From contig NZ_DATNPA010000177.1 in NCBI RefSeq assembly GCF_036703385.1, forward strand, positions 1 to 22,205: DNA of 22,205 nucleotides. The letters run 5' to 3'. The translations under genes and the position numbers were made by a program. How positions within the stretch are numbered: the stretch's first letter is position 1; each line of letters begins with the position of its first letter. This DNA is from Allocoleopsis sp036703385 (GTDB lineage Bacteria; Cyanobacteriota; Cyanobacteriia; Cyanobacteriales; Coleofasciculaceae). Shown piece by piece: positions 7,501-15,497 of the stretch. The notes under the pieces are model-generated. The model saw nothing but the letters and a program-made list of their open reading frames with translations. It did no database searches and was not told the DNA's origin.

Positions 7501-7619
7501 AAGTGAGTAACTCGGTGGGCTTTAGGCATTCAGCCACTCCTTTAGTAACTGTTGTGTCATGAAATGATGAATGAAGTGTCAAGTTTTCTTAAAGATTTTA
7601 TTTAACTCTGAAAAAATTT

Positions 7620-7686
7620 TTGACAATATAAAGATTTATTACAATTGTGCTTCAAGTCACAATTGTAAGAGTTTAAATATTGTCAA
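7620..7686. promoter_or_regulatory. Two concentric dyad symmetries upstream of the glycosyltransferase gene
   Basis: The inner dyad is TTACAATTGTG (7639-7649) and CACAATTGTAA (7658-7668), 11 perfect pairs around an 8-base loop. The outer dyad is TTGACAATAT (7620-7629) and ATATTGTCAA (7677-7686), 10 perfect pairs. Both are centred near 7653. The site lies about 127 bp before the GT4 start. It could be a repressor or activator operator, or an RNA hairpin in a long leader. No T-tract follows, so it is not a standard terminator. Confidence 0.55.
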
Positions 7687-7812
7687 TCTACCTTGAACTG
7701 GTGCAGTGGGCAATTCCTTAAGTATTTAAGCGAAATCCCAGTTTTATAGTTTCAAAAGCTATTCATTGAAGTTGTTCAACTTGTCACGCAGTAGTAGAAA
7801 TAAGGTATAGGC

Positions 7813-8970
7813 ATGAAGATTACGTTTGTAAAAGCCGGTGGGTTTAATCTTTCCGGTGGAGATCGAGTGATTGCGATGTATGCAAAGCATCTGAAAGATC
7901 GTGGTCATGAGGTGTTGGTCCTCGCTACTCCTCCAGACCATCCAAGTCTTTTTGATCAGCTACGAGGGTTGCTCAAGGGTGAGAAGTTGAGGTTGAAGAA
8001 GAAGAAACTAGCCTCTCACTTCGACAATCTGGATATTCAATGCCAAGTAATCGATCGCATCCGTCCGATTACAGATGCTGATTTACCGGATGCCGATGTG
8101 GTCATTGCAACCTGGTGGGAGACGGCGGAGTGGGTAGCAAATCTATCTCAAGCCAAAGGAGCAAAAGTTTACTACATCCAACATCATGAGGTTTTTGAGT
8201 ATCTACCAATACAAAGGGTGGCAGCGACCTATTCACTGCCGATGCACAAAATCACGGTCTCGCAGTGGTTGATCGATGTGATGCGGACTCAGTACGGCGA
8301 TCACAACGTTTCCCTTGTGTTACCGAGTGTAGATCCTGAACAATTTTGTTCACCGCCTCGTACTAAACAATCGATTCCTACGGTTGGCCTCATCTATTCT
8401 ACGGCTTCGTGGAAAGGCTCGGATATTTGTCTTAAAGCCTTCTCCTTGGCGAAAAAGAAAGTACCCAATCTGCGTTTGGTTGCCATTGGGAATGCTGCCA
8501 ATGAAAGCCTCCCGCCAGAGTTTGAAGACGGCTCCAGTACTGAATTTATCTACCCCGTCGCTCAAAATGACCTAAAGAATTTTTACGGCAAATGTGATGC
8601 GTGGCTTTTGGGTAGCCGCTCCGAAGGATTTGGCTTACCCATATTGGAGGCGATGGCGTGCCGAACACCAGTCATTTCAACTCCGGCGGGCGCGGCTCCA
8701 GAACTCCTGAGTGATGGTGCTGGGATGCTTGTAAAACACGAAGATCCTCAGGATATGGCTCTTGCCATAGAGCGGATGTGTAAGCTTTCTAATGGCGAAT
8801 GGCAGACCATGTCTGATGCGGCCTATGCTAAGGTTCAGAATTACACTTGGGACGATGCGATCGAACTTTTCGAGGCGGCATTACAAACCGCCATCAAACG
8901 CACTAAAGAGGGTGAATTCTCAGCTCCGGAGACATTACAGGATGTTGAGTTACAACCGAAATATATTTAA
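7813..8970 (+). CDS. Family 4 (GT-B) glycosyltransferase
   Basis: This is a probable retaining, sugar-nucleotide-dependent glycosyltransferase acting at the cytoplasmic side, likely in polysaccharide, glycolipid or cell-surface synthesis; donor and acceptor are unknown. The 385 residues form two Rossmann halves. The N-terminal half opens MKITFVKAGGFNLSGGDRVIAMYAKHL with a Gly-rich acceptor-side loop, and has YYIQHHEVFEY at about 120-130. The C-terminal donor half (from about 190) has VGLIYSTASWKGSDICLKAF and GSRSEGFGLPILEAMA, in which Glu271 and Glu279 form the EX7E signature. TPVISTPAGAAPELL follows at 285-299. It has no transmembrane segment. The ATG is preceded by AAGG at suitable spacing. 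Neither neighbour is a polysaccharide gene, so the pathway is open. Confidence 0.92.
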   Translation: MKITFVKAGGFNLSGGDRVIAMYAKHLKDRGHEVLVLATPPDHPSLFDQLRGLLKGEKLRLKKKKLASHFDNLDIQCQVIDRIRPITDADLPDADVVIATWWETAEWVANLSQAKGAKVYYIQHHEVFEYLPIQRVAATYSLPMHKITVSQWLIDVMRTQYGDHNVSLVLPSVDPEQFCSPPRTKQSIPTVGLIYSTASWKGSDICLKAFSLAKKKVPNLRLVAIGNAANESLPPEFEDGSSTEFIYPVAQNDLKNFYGKCDAWLLGSRSEGFGLPILEAMACRTPVISTPAGAAPELLSDGAGMLVKHEDPQDMALAIERMCKLSNGEWQTMSDAAYAKVQNYTWDDAIELFEAALQTAIKRTKEGEFSAPETLQDVELQPKYI

Positions 8971-9388
8971 TCCGTAGATGAACGACTAACGACAAATTGA
9001 CTCAGCCAAAGCGCAATGAGAACTATACGGCCTAACATCAAAACATGAGCTCAGATGTTGGGCTTTACCATTTCTAGAGAAATTCCAAGGTTCAAGGGGA
9101 GTAGGGAATAGGGAGTAGGGAGTCTCAAACCCACGTCTCGTAAGAACGTGGAATTGGAGCTTTGATGTTTGATTCAAGAGCCGATTGTCGGCTCTTGCTC
9201 CAAACGTTGTTATTGATTTCGTGGGCTCTAAACCCACGACTGAAGGCCTCTTTCCCCTATTCCCCACTCACGACTCCCTACTCCCCAAACCGAAGGTTTT
9301 TGTAATCAATCAAACGCCCTAGAAGCAAGGTGTGAATCAATTGGGTAAAAAGCCATAAGATGTAGGCAAATCGATCTACAGCAGGTTA
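8971..9388. other. Intergenic region between the glycosyltransferase gene and menD
   Basis: This 418-bp gap is dominated by the foldback element at 9096-9286. The remaining parts (8971-9095 and 9287-9388) show no gene. The menD promoter should lie in the last 100 bases, but no clear elements stand out; AACCGAAGGTTT near 9288-9299 is a short palindrome. Confidence 0.45.
9096..9286. repeat. Foldback element with heptamer-repeat ends and internal hairpins (191 bp)
   Basis: The left end has four GGGARTN heptamers (9097-9124). The right end (9254-9286) is a C-rich, imperfect reverse complement ending in CTCCCTACTCCCC. The interior has three hairpins: CCACGT/ACGTGG near 9132-9151, CAAGAGCCGA/TCGGCTCTTG (9175-9184 and 9188-9197, perfect, 3-base loop), and CGTGGG/CCCACG near 9220-9238. 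No coding frame and no target duplication were recognised. Confidence 0.65.
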
Positions 9389-11191
9389 ATGCCCCTTGAT
9401 TTTCGCAACATCAACACCGTCTGGGCGTCCATCCTGGCGGAAACTCTGAAATACTTAGGACTGACCACCGCCATCATCTGTCCAGGGTCACGCTCCACCC
9501 CTCTCGCTGTCGCCTTTGCCCAACAAAGGGAGATAGAATCTATCCCAGTTCTGGATGAGCGTTCTGCTGCCTTCTTTGCCTTGGGAATAGCGAAGGCAAC
9601 TGGACGCCCCGTTGTCCTGGTTTGCACCTCTGGTACAGCAGGAGCTAACTTTTACCCAGCCATCATTGAAGCGAAAGAAAGTCGGGTACCGTTACTGATC
9701 TTAACCGCTGACCGTCCTCCAGAATTACGGGATTGCCATTCTGGGCAAACCATCGACCAACTGAAGTTATATGGTAATTATCCCAACTGGCAAACGGAGT
9801 TAACGCTGCCTTCTATGGGCATTGGCAGGCTGAGATATCTCAGGCAAACCCTTGTTCATGCTTGGGAACGCTGCGTTTTTCCGACTCCTGGCACCGTTCA
9901 CCTGAATATACCCTTCCGCGACCCCCTTGCACCCATACAGCAACTCGATCCGGACACCCTCCCGTCCCCCTTTGAACTTGAAGAGTTCTTCACGGGTTTA
10001 TCTCATCCCCAATTCCCCATCCCCGATTCCCCATCCCCGGTTCCCTACTCACAATGGCAAGAATGCGATCGCGGTATCATCATTGCGGGTATCGCTCAAC
10101 CCCAGCACCCAAAGAAATATTGTGATGCGATCGCACATTTATCTCAAACCTTAGGATGGCCTGTACTCGCCGAAGGACTCTCACCTGTCAGGAACTATGC
10201 AGACCTCAACCCCTATCTAATTTCCACCTACGACCTCATTCTGCGTAACCAACAACTGGCGCAACAACTCACACCCAAAATAGTCATTCAAATCGGTGAA
10301 CTCCCCACCAGTAAGGAACTACGCGCTTGGTTAGATCGCACCCAACCCCAACGCTGGGTGATTGACCCCAGCCACCACAACCTTGACCCCCTCCACGGGA
10401 AAACCACTCACCTGCGGATGTCTGTAGAACAGATGGAGAGATGGGGAGAGGGGAAGAGGGGGAAAAATTCCACTCCCCAGTCCCGCGTCTCCAATCCCTC
10501 AATCCCAAATTCAAACTCCAAACTCCAAACTCCCTCTTACCTGCAACGGTGGTGTGAGGCTGAAGCTAAAGTGAGGTCAGCCGTTGAGCAAAAGATGGTT
10601 AGTCTGAACGGGCTTTTTGAAGGCAAAGCGGCTTGGTTACTGTCCCAAATCCTACCACCGGAAACACCGCTATTTATTGCCAACAGTATGCCAGTACGGG
10701 ATGTCGAGTTCTTTTGGAAACCCAATAACATCGGCATCCAACCTTATTTTAATCGCGGCGCTAACGGTATTGATGGAACCTTATCGACCGCCTTAGGTGT
10801 TACTCACCGTAATCGCAGCAGTGTGATGCTGACAGGTGATTTAGCCTTGTTGCACGATACCAATGGCTTCTTACTGAGCAACAAATTTGTCGGTCATTTA
10901 ACCATTGTTTTGATTAACAACAATGGGGGTGGCATTTTTGAAATGTTGCCTATTTCTAAGTTCAACCCGCCGTTTGAAGAATTCTTTGCCACACCCCAAG
11001 ATATCAACTTTGCTCAGTTGTGTGTTACCTATGGAGTAGAACACCAACTCATTCAGTCGTGGGAACAGTTGAGGGTGTTGCTCAATCCACTCCCTTCTAC
11101 GGGCATTCAAGTGTTGGAATTGCAAACTGACCGTAAAGTTGATGCTAGATGGCGACAAGAGCAGCTGGGAAAGTTTGGCAAAAAATTATAA
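9389..11191 (+). CDS. menD: SEPHCHC synthase MenD
   Basis: MenD is a cytosolic thiamin-diphosphate enzyme that joins isochorismate with a succinic-semialdehyde unit derived from 2-oxoglutarate, following MenF in phylloquinone synthesis. The ThDP-enzyme pattern is complete. The catalytic Glu57 lies in VLDERSAAFFALGIAKATG, followed by CTSGTAGANFYPAIIEA (79-95) and LILTADRPPELR (103-114). The cofactor motif starts at LTGDLALLHDTNGF near residue 481 and ends at INNNGGGIF about 26 residues later. At 600 residues it is somewhat longer than usual. The excess is two low-complexity inserts: about 206-225 (HPQFPIPDSPSPVPYS) and about 350-385, rich in Ser/Pro/Asn and encoded partly by AAACTCC heptamers. 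It stands apart from the menC-menA-menF group. Confidence 0.95.
   Translation: MPLDFRNINTVWASILAETLKYLGLTTAIICPGSRSTPLAVAFAQQREIESIPVLDERSAAFFALGIAKATGRPVVLVCTSGTAGANFYPAIIEAKESRVPLLILTADRPPELRDCHSGQTIDQLKLYGNYPNWQTELTLPSMGIGRLRYLRQTLVHAWERCVFPTPGTVHLNIPFRDPLAPIQQLDPDTLPSPFELEEFFTGLSHPQFPIPDSPSPVPYSQWQECDRGIIIAGIAQPQHPKKYCDAIAHLSQTLGWPVLAEGLSPVRNYADLNPYLISTYDLILRNQQLAQQLTPKIVIQIGELPTSKELRAWLDRTQPQRWVIDPSHHNLDPLHGKTTHLRMSVEQMERWGEGKRGKNSTPQSRVSNPSIPNSNSKLQTPSYLQRWCEAEAKVRSAVEQKMVSLNGLFEGKAAWLLSQILPPETPLFIANSMPVRDVEFFWKPNNIGIQPYFNRGANGIDGTLSTALGVTHRNRSSVMLTGDLALLHDTNGFLLSNKFVGHLTIVLINNNGGGIFEMLPISKFNPPFEEFFATPQDINFAQLCVTYGVEHQLIQSWEQLRVLLNPLPSTGIQVLELQTDRKVDARWRQEQLGKFGKKL
10513..10533. repeat. 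Heptamer STRR (AAACTCC x3) inside menD
   Basis: Three perfect AAACTCC units occur within a low-complexity stretch of menD (about 10437-10535). They encode part of SNSKLQTPS in an insert between conserved domains. The reading frame is maintained. Confidence 0.8.
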
Positions 11192-11205
11192 ATCATATTC
11201 CCACT

Positions 11206-11253
11206 CCTCCGGGGCAGTACTTAACTCAACCTTAACCAGTTCTGTCCCGGAGG
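11206..11253 (+). terminator. Stem-loop after menD, possible terminator or attenuator
   Basis: CCTCCGGGGCAG (11206-11217) pairs with CTGTCCCGGAGG (11242-11253), 11 of 12 pairs, with a 24-base loop, starting 15 bases after the menD stop. No T-tract follows, so factor-independent termination is doubtful. It may protect the 3' end of the menD transcript. Confidence 0.4.
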
Positions 11254-11342
11254 AAAGCTATGATTTGGACGGGGTGCTTTATTGCTAAATTTCAAAAATT
11301 ATCACGATCAATTAAGTTCATTCACTAACTGAAGAGGCATTT

Positions 11343-13835
11343 ATGGAACTGGAGGTAGGACTACAGCTACTACTCCAAGGGTTACCCACGATCGCGAAAA
11401 TCTTTACCGGGTTACATGAAGAAAGGCTGCGTCAACTTAAGCAGCAACAAGCGAAAGGATTTCAAAAGTTTAGTCCTCATGTTCGTCAGCCAAGAAATCC
11501 AGGAAATCTAGATGTTCAGGCGTGGCGTTTTGAGCAGGAAAAATCTCTCCAACAGCAATTAGCAGCTTACAACCGAGAGACTCAACTCAGTATAGCATCC
11601 TATCAACGGGAATCAGCTCTCCAGTTACCGGAAAGCCACAGAATTCTTGATAACTGGCCTTTGAGATTATTTCCTTCGCAACTTTTAGGCTCTCATCCTA
11701 GCGATCGCAGAATTCCGTTGCGAATTTTTATCTCACCCCCACAAGTGCAGTTCGCACGATTGGGTGAAGTTGCTCAAGGATTACCCGAACTTGAGCAGAA
11801 TTTAGCGCAAAGCCTTGGCGAATTTTTGAGCCAACATTATTCCCTATGCAGTTCAGAAAGACCCACAGAATTTTTAGCGGGAGCCTGGGAGAGTCAGCGT
11901 TTTCATCGAGAAGCCAGTATTAAGGCTCTGTTTGATAAATTGCAATCTGAACCGACTTTGATTTTAGAGTCAGAACTGGTGGGAGATGAGCTGAATTTCC
12001 GTATGGCCTACTGGGGTTTAGGACAGTCAACCTATTGCTATCAAACTCTGATTTCCCGGCTCGATTATCGACAGATTCTTTATGCTTCGGCTAAAAGCCG
12101 TGCTTTAAAGTGGAAAGAAACCGCCAATAAATTGTTAGCTTGTGGCGAAAGCCGAGAAGAGGTTAACCGATTGGGTGGAGATAATTCATTCAACTTAGAA
12201 GTTTTGGAAAAAGAGGAGAGATGGAAGCAGTACGGGATTGATGCGAGGGAAGTTGCCCTAGAGTATAAGGTCAACCATAAAGATTTTGCAGCCCTTTCTC
12301 AGCTCTTAATCACCTGTCATTGTTTGGTCGCTGGCTGGATAGCCGATGCTCATCATCTCATTCATCACGATGTTGCGCCCCGCTTACCCCAGTTGCTTCC
12401 TAGTTTGCTGGAAAAAACGTCTGACCAGCAACTGGTGCAAGAGGTCGTGCAAACAACAATTCTAGGTTACAAAGATATTTTTAAGGCTCTAGAAAGTGAA
12501 CGTCCCTTATGGGTTCCTGAATTAGCGTTGAAATTAGCTCAAAGTTTAGCGGGATTGCCGGATAAATTTTGGGCGAAACAGCAGCTTGACTACTCGTTCC
12601 AGGCTTGGCTGAAACAGCATCAGGTGCCAGAAACTGAAGGGACTTACTCGTTAGAGGCAATGCAGTCAGCGCTGACGTTAGAAGACGAGAATTATTTGGA
12701 GAAACTCCAAGACTGTTTGAGTATCCTGGGAGAGGATAATGCGATCGCTCAAGTGAATACTCTGTTATATGCGATTGAAAACCTCAAGGGATTGGGGACT
12801 GGGGAAGCTCAAAATTCACCACTCACAATTCCAGCGTCCCATACTCTATCCCAAATTGAGACATCCCCGATTACTCCAGCCTCTCGCACCCTGAGTGCCC
12901 CTGAGAAACTTAAATGTAAATCCTTACTGGAAAAAGTTTCTCTCATCCATACACTGGATGGGTATTCTGGAAGAGCCGCATCAATTGCCGTTAGCTTGGA
13001 TGGGCAAACACTGGCAAGTGGTAGTGATGACAACACCATCAAACTGTGGCATTTAGGCACCGGTGAACTGCTGCATACTCTCACTGGAGAGTCGGGAAGG
13101 ATTTTGGCGATCGCATTGAGTCCAGATGGACAGATTCTCGCCAGTAGCCACAAAACCAGTGACAAGAGTTGCATCAAACTTTGGCACCTGGCAACAGGTA
13201 ACCTCCTCCACACCCTAAGTGGGCATAATAAATGGATTTATTCCCTCGCCATCAGCCCGGATGGACGAATTCTGGTAAGCGGTGGGCATAAAATCAAGCT
13301 TTGGGATTTAGCAACGGGTAAACCACTAGACACTCTGGCTGGGCATAAAAAATGGGTTTATTCCCTCGCCATCAGTCCAGATGGACAGACTCTCGCCAGT
13401 AGCGGTGGGGATAAGACAGTCAAGATTTGGTCTTTGCAGTCTAACGGGCGATCGCAACCGTCGCCCCTACTTACTCTAAGTGGGCATTCTGACTGGGTGA
13501 GAACCATTGCCATCAGTGCAGATGGACAAATCCTGGCGAGTGGGAGTGACGACAGCACTATCAAGCTGTGGCATCTGAATACTGGAAAACTCATCCGGAC
13601 TCTGACTGGACATTCTGATTGGGTATTGTCCCTCGCTATGACGCCCGATGGAAAAACCCTAATCAGTGGTAGTCGAGACAACACCATCAAGCTATGGAAT
13701 CTGGAGACAGGGAAACTACTGCGTACCCTGACTGAACACAAAAAGTGGGTTTATTCCCTTGCCGTAACACCGGATGGACGTACTCTTGCCAGTGGAAGTG
13801 AGGATAAGACCATCAAGATTTGGCAGGCTCTGTAG
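11343..13835 (+). CDS. WD40 seven-bladed propeller protein with a long unrecognised N-terminus
   Basis: The 830-residue protein has no signal peptide or membrane segment. Residues about 535-830 form seven WD40 repeats. Their repeating core is close to GHSDWV, SPDGQTLASGSDDNTIKLWHL, with about 40 residues per blade. Seven blades close a standard propeller, which normally serves as a protein-interaction platform. Residues 1-500 match no family I can name. They start with an amphipathic/hydrophobic helix (VGLQLLLQGLPTIAKIF), a Gln/Arg-rich stretch (LRQLKQQQAKGFQ), then mixed helices including LLITCHCLVAGWIADAHHL. A linker at about 480-525 has an internal duplication (SPLTIPASHTLS, then SPITPASRTLS). 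GAGG precedes the ATG. It probably scaffolds a cytosolic complex; the partner is unknown. Confidence 0.88.
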   Translation: MELEVGLQLLLQGLPTIAKIFTGLHEERLRQLKQQQAKGFQKFSPHVRQPRNPGNLDVQAWRFEQEKSLQQQLAAYNRETQLSIASYQRESALQLPESHRILDNWPLRLFPSQLLGSHPSDRRIPLRIFISPPQVQFARLGEVAQGLPELEQNLAQSLGEFLSQHYSLCSSERPTEFLAGAWESQRFHREASIKALFDKLQSEPTLILESELVGDELNFRMAYWGLGQSTYCYQTLISRLDYRQILYASAKSRALKWKETANKLLACGESREEVNRLGGDNSFNLEVLEKEERWKQYGIDAREVALEYKVNHKDFAALSQLLITCHCLVAGWIADAHHLIHHDVAPRLPQLLPSLLEKTSDQQLVQEVVQTTILGYKDIFKALESERPLWVPELALKLAQSLAGLPDKFWAKQQLDYSFQAWLKQHQVPETEGTYSLEAMQSALTLEDENYLEKLQDCLSILGEDNAIAQVNTLLYAIENLKGLGTGEAQNSPLTIPASHTLSQIETSPITPASRTLSAPEKLKCKSLLEKVSLIHTLDGYSGRAASIAVSLDGQTLASGSDDNTIKLWHLGTGELLHTLTGESGRILAIALSPDGQILASSHKTSDKSCIKLWHLATGNLLHTLSGHNKWIYSLAISPDGRILVSGGHKIKLWDLATGKPLDTLAGHKKWVYSLAISPDGQTLASSGGDKTVKIWSLQSNGRSQPSPLLTLSGHSDWVRTIAISADGQILASGSDDSTIKLWHLNTGKLIRTLTGHSDWVLSLAMTPDGKTLISGSRDNTIKLWNLETGKLLRTLTEHKKWVYSLAVTPDGRTLASGSEDKTIKIWQAL

Positions 13836-14165
13836 AGTCATTATCTCACTCCGCTTTAACTGGATCAACGTTATTTCTTTATGCTACTAAGTTCTACCAA
13901 GTTACATTTATACGTCGCACATGCATGTTCTGGGCATCCCCGTGTCCGCGCGTCCCCGCATCTGTCTCAACTACTATGTTTGATCGCAACTTCGTATTCT
14001 AATTTATCTTGGGAGACTTACACCTGTTAAGAAACGATTTGTGCCCTTCATTGCAAGACTTACTTATCCTTAAACCTCCGGATTCATCCTTGGGAACGGT
14101 CAATATCAATCCTTGTCAATCGATTCTTACGAACTGATTGATTGCATCTCACACCAACCCCAACG
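13836..14165. other. Intergenic region after the WD40 gene
   Basis: In these 330 bp I see no credible gene. A CCCCGTGTCCGCGCGTCCCC stretch at about 13938-13957 resembles C-rich repeats common in cyanobacterial gaps. CAATCGATT and a neighbouring GATTGATT near 14120-14142 form a weak dyad. No terminator was identified. Confidence 0.4.
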
Positions 14166-14378
14166 ATGAAAGATACGGTATTAAAACAAGCCAAAGTCTG
14201 GGGCTTTATTTGCCAGAAAGATACTCAGGGAACTTGGCAGATATTACCCCAACAGCCAACAGAACGATGGCAAATGAGATTAATAGAAGACAGATGGTTA
14301 CTAATTGTAGGGAATGTTCCTCAAATTAATTTTTATCCCCACGAAGCGATCGCTTTCTTAGAACTCCGTCGCTCTTAA
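14166..14378 (+). CDS. Small conserved-looking hypothetical protein (70 residues)
   Basis: I recognise no named family. The product starts MKDTVLKQAKVWGFICQK and continues WQILPQQPTERWQMRLIED, RWLLIVGNVPQINFYPHEA and IAFLELRRS. The alternating hydrophobic pattern fits a small mainly beta domain, and the composition is protein-like throughout, so I accept it as a gene. A TTG 24 bases upstream is in frame, but the ATG is preferred; neither has a good ribosome-binding site. It has no membrane segment or Cys pair. Downstream lies a convergent small gene. Function is unknown. Confidence 0.65.
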   Translation: MKDTVLKQAKVWGFICQKDTQGTWQILPQQPTERWQMRLIEDRWLLIVGNVPQINFYPHEAIAFLELRRS

Positions 14379-14503
14379 CTGAGGAGCTTTTACCTTCTTC
14401 AGAGACCAGTAGGTGCAAGATTCCCCATGAGGTCGCTCTAACTCCGCCATTTTTGATTCCCCATTCCCGACTTTCAAGAAAGAGCTGAGTCTAACCCTAC
14501 TAG

Positions 14504-14683
14504 CTATTTTTTAAGTTTATTTGTTTCAACTTCGGGTGTATTGACGGATTTTTTTTGCAAGGCTGCTAATAACTGGGTTCTTACTTCTCGCGCCCAGCAC
14601 TCAAAATCAAAGTTATCGGTAAACTCGCTGAGTTGTGCCTTAACGGGCGATGAGGATTGGGGATTTTTAAGATTGGTATTCAT
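14504..14683 (-). CDS. Small acidic/amphipathic hypothetical protein (59 residues)
   Basis: The ATG at 14683 gives 59 residues. An in-frame ATG at 14755 would give 83, adding a hydrophobic segment (ITFSVCSNLVIAVQHYV). Neither start has a clear Shine-Dalgarno sequence. The core FTDNFDFECWAREVRTQLLAALQKK is an amphipathic helix of a kind I associate with short conserved cyanobacterial proteins, and the tail is Lys/Glu/Thr-rich. It converges with the 70-residue gene. Function is unknown, and the existence of the gene is moderately supported. Confidence 0.5.
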   Translation of the reverse strand: MNTNLKNPQSSSPVKAQLSEFTDNFDFECWAREVRTQLLAALQKKSVNTPEVETNKLKK

Positions 14684-14943
14684 TGTTACGTAGTGTTGCA
14701 CAGCAATGACTAGATTGGAACAGACAGAGAAGGTTATTCCTGTATCGTAAGGCATAATTCAGAGCTGATTATGCAGTAAAGGCAAAAGTTTGATGCAGTT
14801 AACGAATAATTCCAAGCGAAACCCCTAGAGCAGCCTAATAGGGGCAAGAATATATTAAATAACTCTTAAGCTATTAATTAGTTTAGCATTTTCCATGTAT
14901 CAAACTATCCCAGCTAAAAAAGCTAATACTTTTTCGAGGATGT

Positions 14944-15083
14944 CCAGAGGTTTGTTTGGGATTTAGTTACAGATGAGTCTGCTCCTTTAACCTTTCCCTT
15001 TTCCTCGACTTCTGCCATCAATCAGTCTATTGATAAGTTGCTGTGCATCTAAGCAACCCTAGGACATATTTTCAAACCTCTGG
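14944..15083. repeat. Inverted-repeat-bounded segment (140 bp), possible MITE remnant
   Basis: CCAGAGGTTTG (14944-14954) has its perfect reverse complement CAAACCTCTGG at 15073-15083. AGGATG occurs directly just outside both ends (14937-14942 and 15086-15091), offset by one and two bases. No coding content is seen. An old small transposable element is plausible. Confidence 0.5.
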
Positions 15084-15103
15084 TTAGGATGCACCATCTT
15101 GGA

Positions 15104-15183
15104 AGATCCCCCTAAATCCCCCTTAAAAAGGGGGACTTTGAGTTTCTTTCCCCCCTTGAGAAAAGGGGGGTTAGGGGGGATCT
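15104..15183. repeat. C/G-rich hairpin repeat (80 bp)
   Basis: AGATCCCCCTAAATCCCCC at the left and GGGGGGTTAGGGGGGATCT at the right are near-perfect complements. Two inner C-run/G-run hairpins flank a GACTTTGAGTTTC centre. It is the same family as 591-666. Confidence 0.8.
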
Positions 15184-15497
15184 CTGGGGCGAGAAAACAC
15201 ACCCTAATTTATAACAGTCTTTCTGAACTCTCCCACAAGAACTAGGCTAGACATCAACGATTTCTTGAAAGCAATGGTGAATTGTCGTCTGCCTAAAGAT
15301 AGATTAGTAGACCCCTTTTTTGATTTATAACTGATTCTTAGTCTTACCTTAACGAGTCGTTAAATAATTGCGGCTTGTGCTGGAAAATAAACAGCTGAGC
15401 GCTATGGAATTTCCGATTGAAGCCCAGCACGAATTCAATTCCAGGGGTGTCCCCTGCTATCCCAGATGAGAAGAAAAGGAAGAGGGGGTCTGATGCC

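Larger units (their letters stand above)
7081..7812. other. 732-bp intergenic region upstream of the cyclase and glycosyltransferase genes
   Basis: This divergent gap holds the promoters of both flanking genes. I find no credible gene in it. It contains four structured pieces: a GCGCTAGCGC-centred repeat (7255-7302), a small hairpin (7349-7373), a 104-bp inverted-repeat segment rich in CCTGCTCCCC-type sequence (7397-7500), and a pair of concentric dyads (7620-7686). The 7560-7760 part is notably AT-rich. Confidence 0.5.
14684..15497. other. Long intergenic region before the aquaporin gene
   Basis: No convincing gene was seen in about 810 bp. It contains an inverted-repeat segment (14944-15083), a C/G-rich hairpin repeat (15104-15183), and an AT-rich stretch at 14845-14900. 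The aquaporin frame is open upstream to a TTG at 15417, but that part looks non-conserved. The channel's promoter must lie after about 15190. Confidence 0.45.

Noticed and set aside
7322..7582. An 86-codon minus-strand frame upstream of the glycosyltransferase
   Set aside because: It is made largely of hairpin and C/T-rich repeat sequence and has no plausible ribosome-binding site or domain.
8986..9267. A 93-codon minus-strand frame before menD
   Set aside because: It lies almost wholly in the foldback element and translates its repeats.
12949..13835. The tandem similarity of WD40-coding DNA as a possible satellite or CRISPR-like array
   Set aside because: Spacing of about 120 bp and the conserved protein pattern show it is simply the seven blades of a propeller.
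15417..15497. N-terminal extension of the aquaporin from a TTG
   Set aside because: The added residues are charged and unlike channel N-termini; the ATG at 15498 gives a normal family length.
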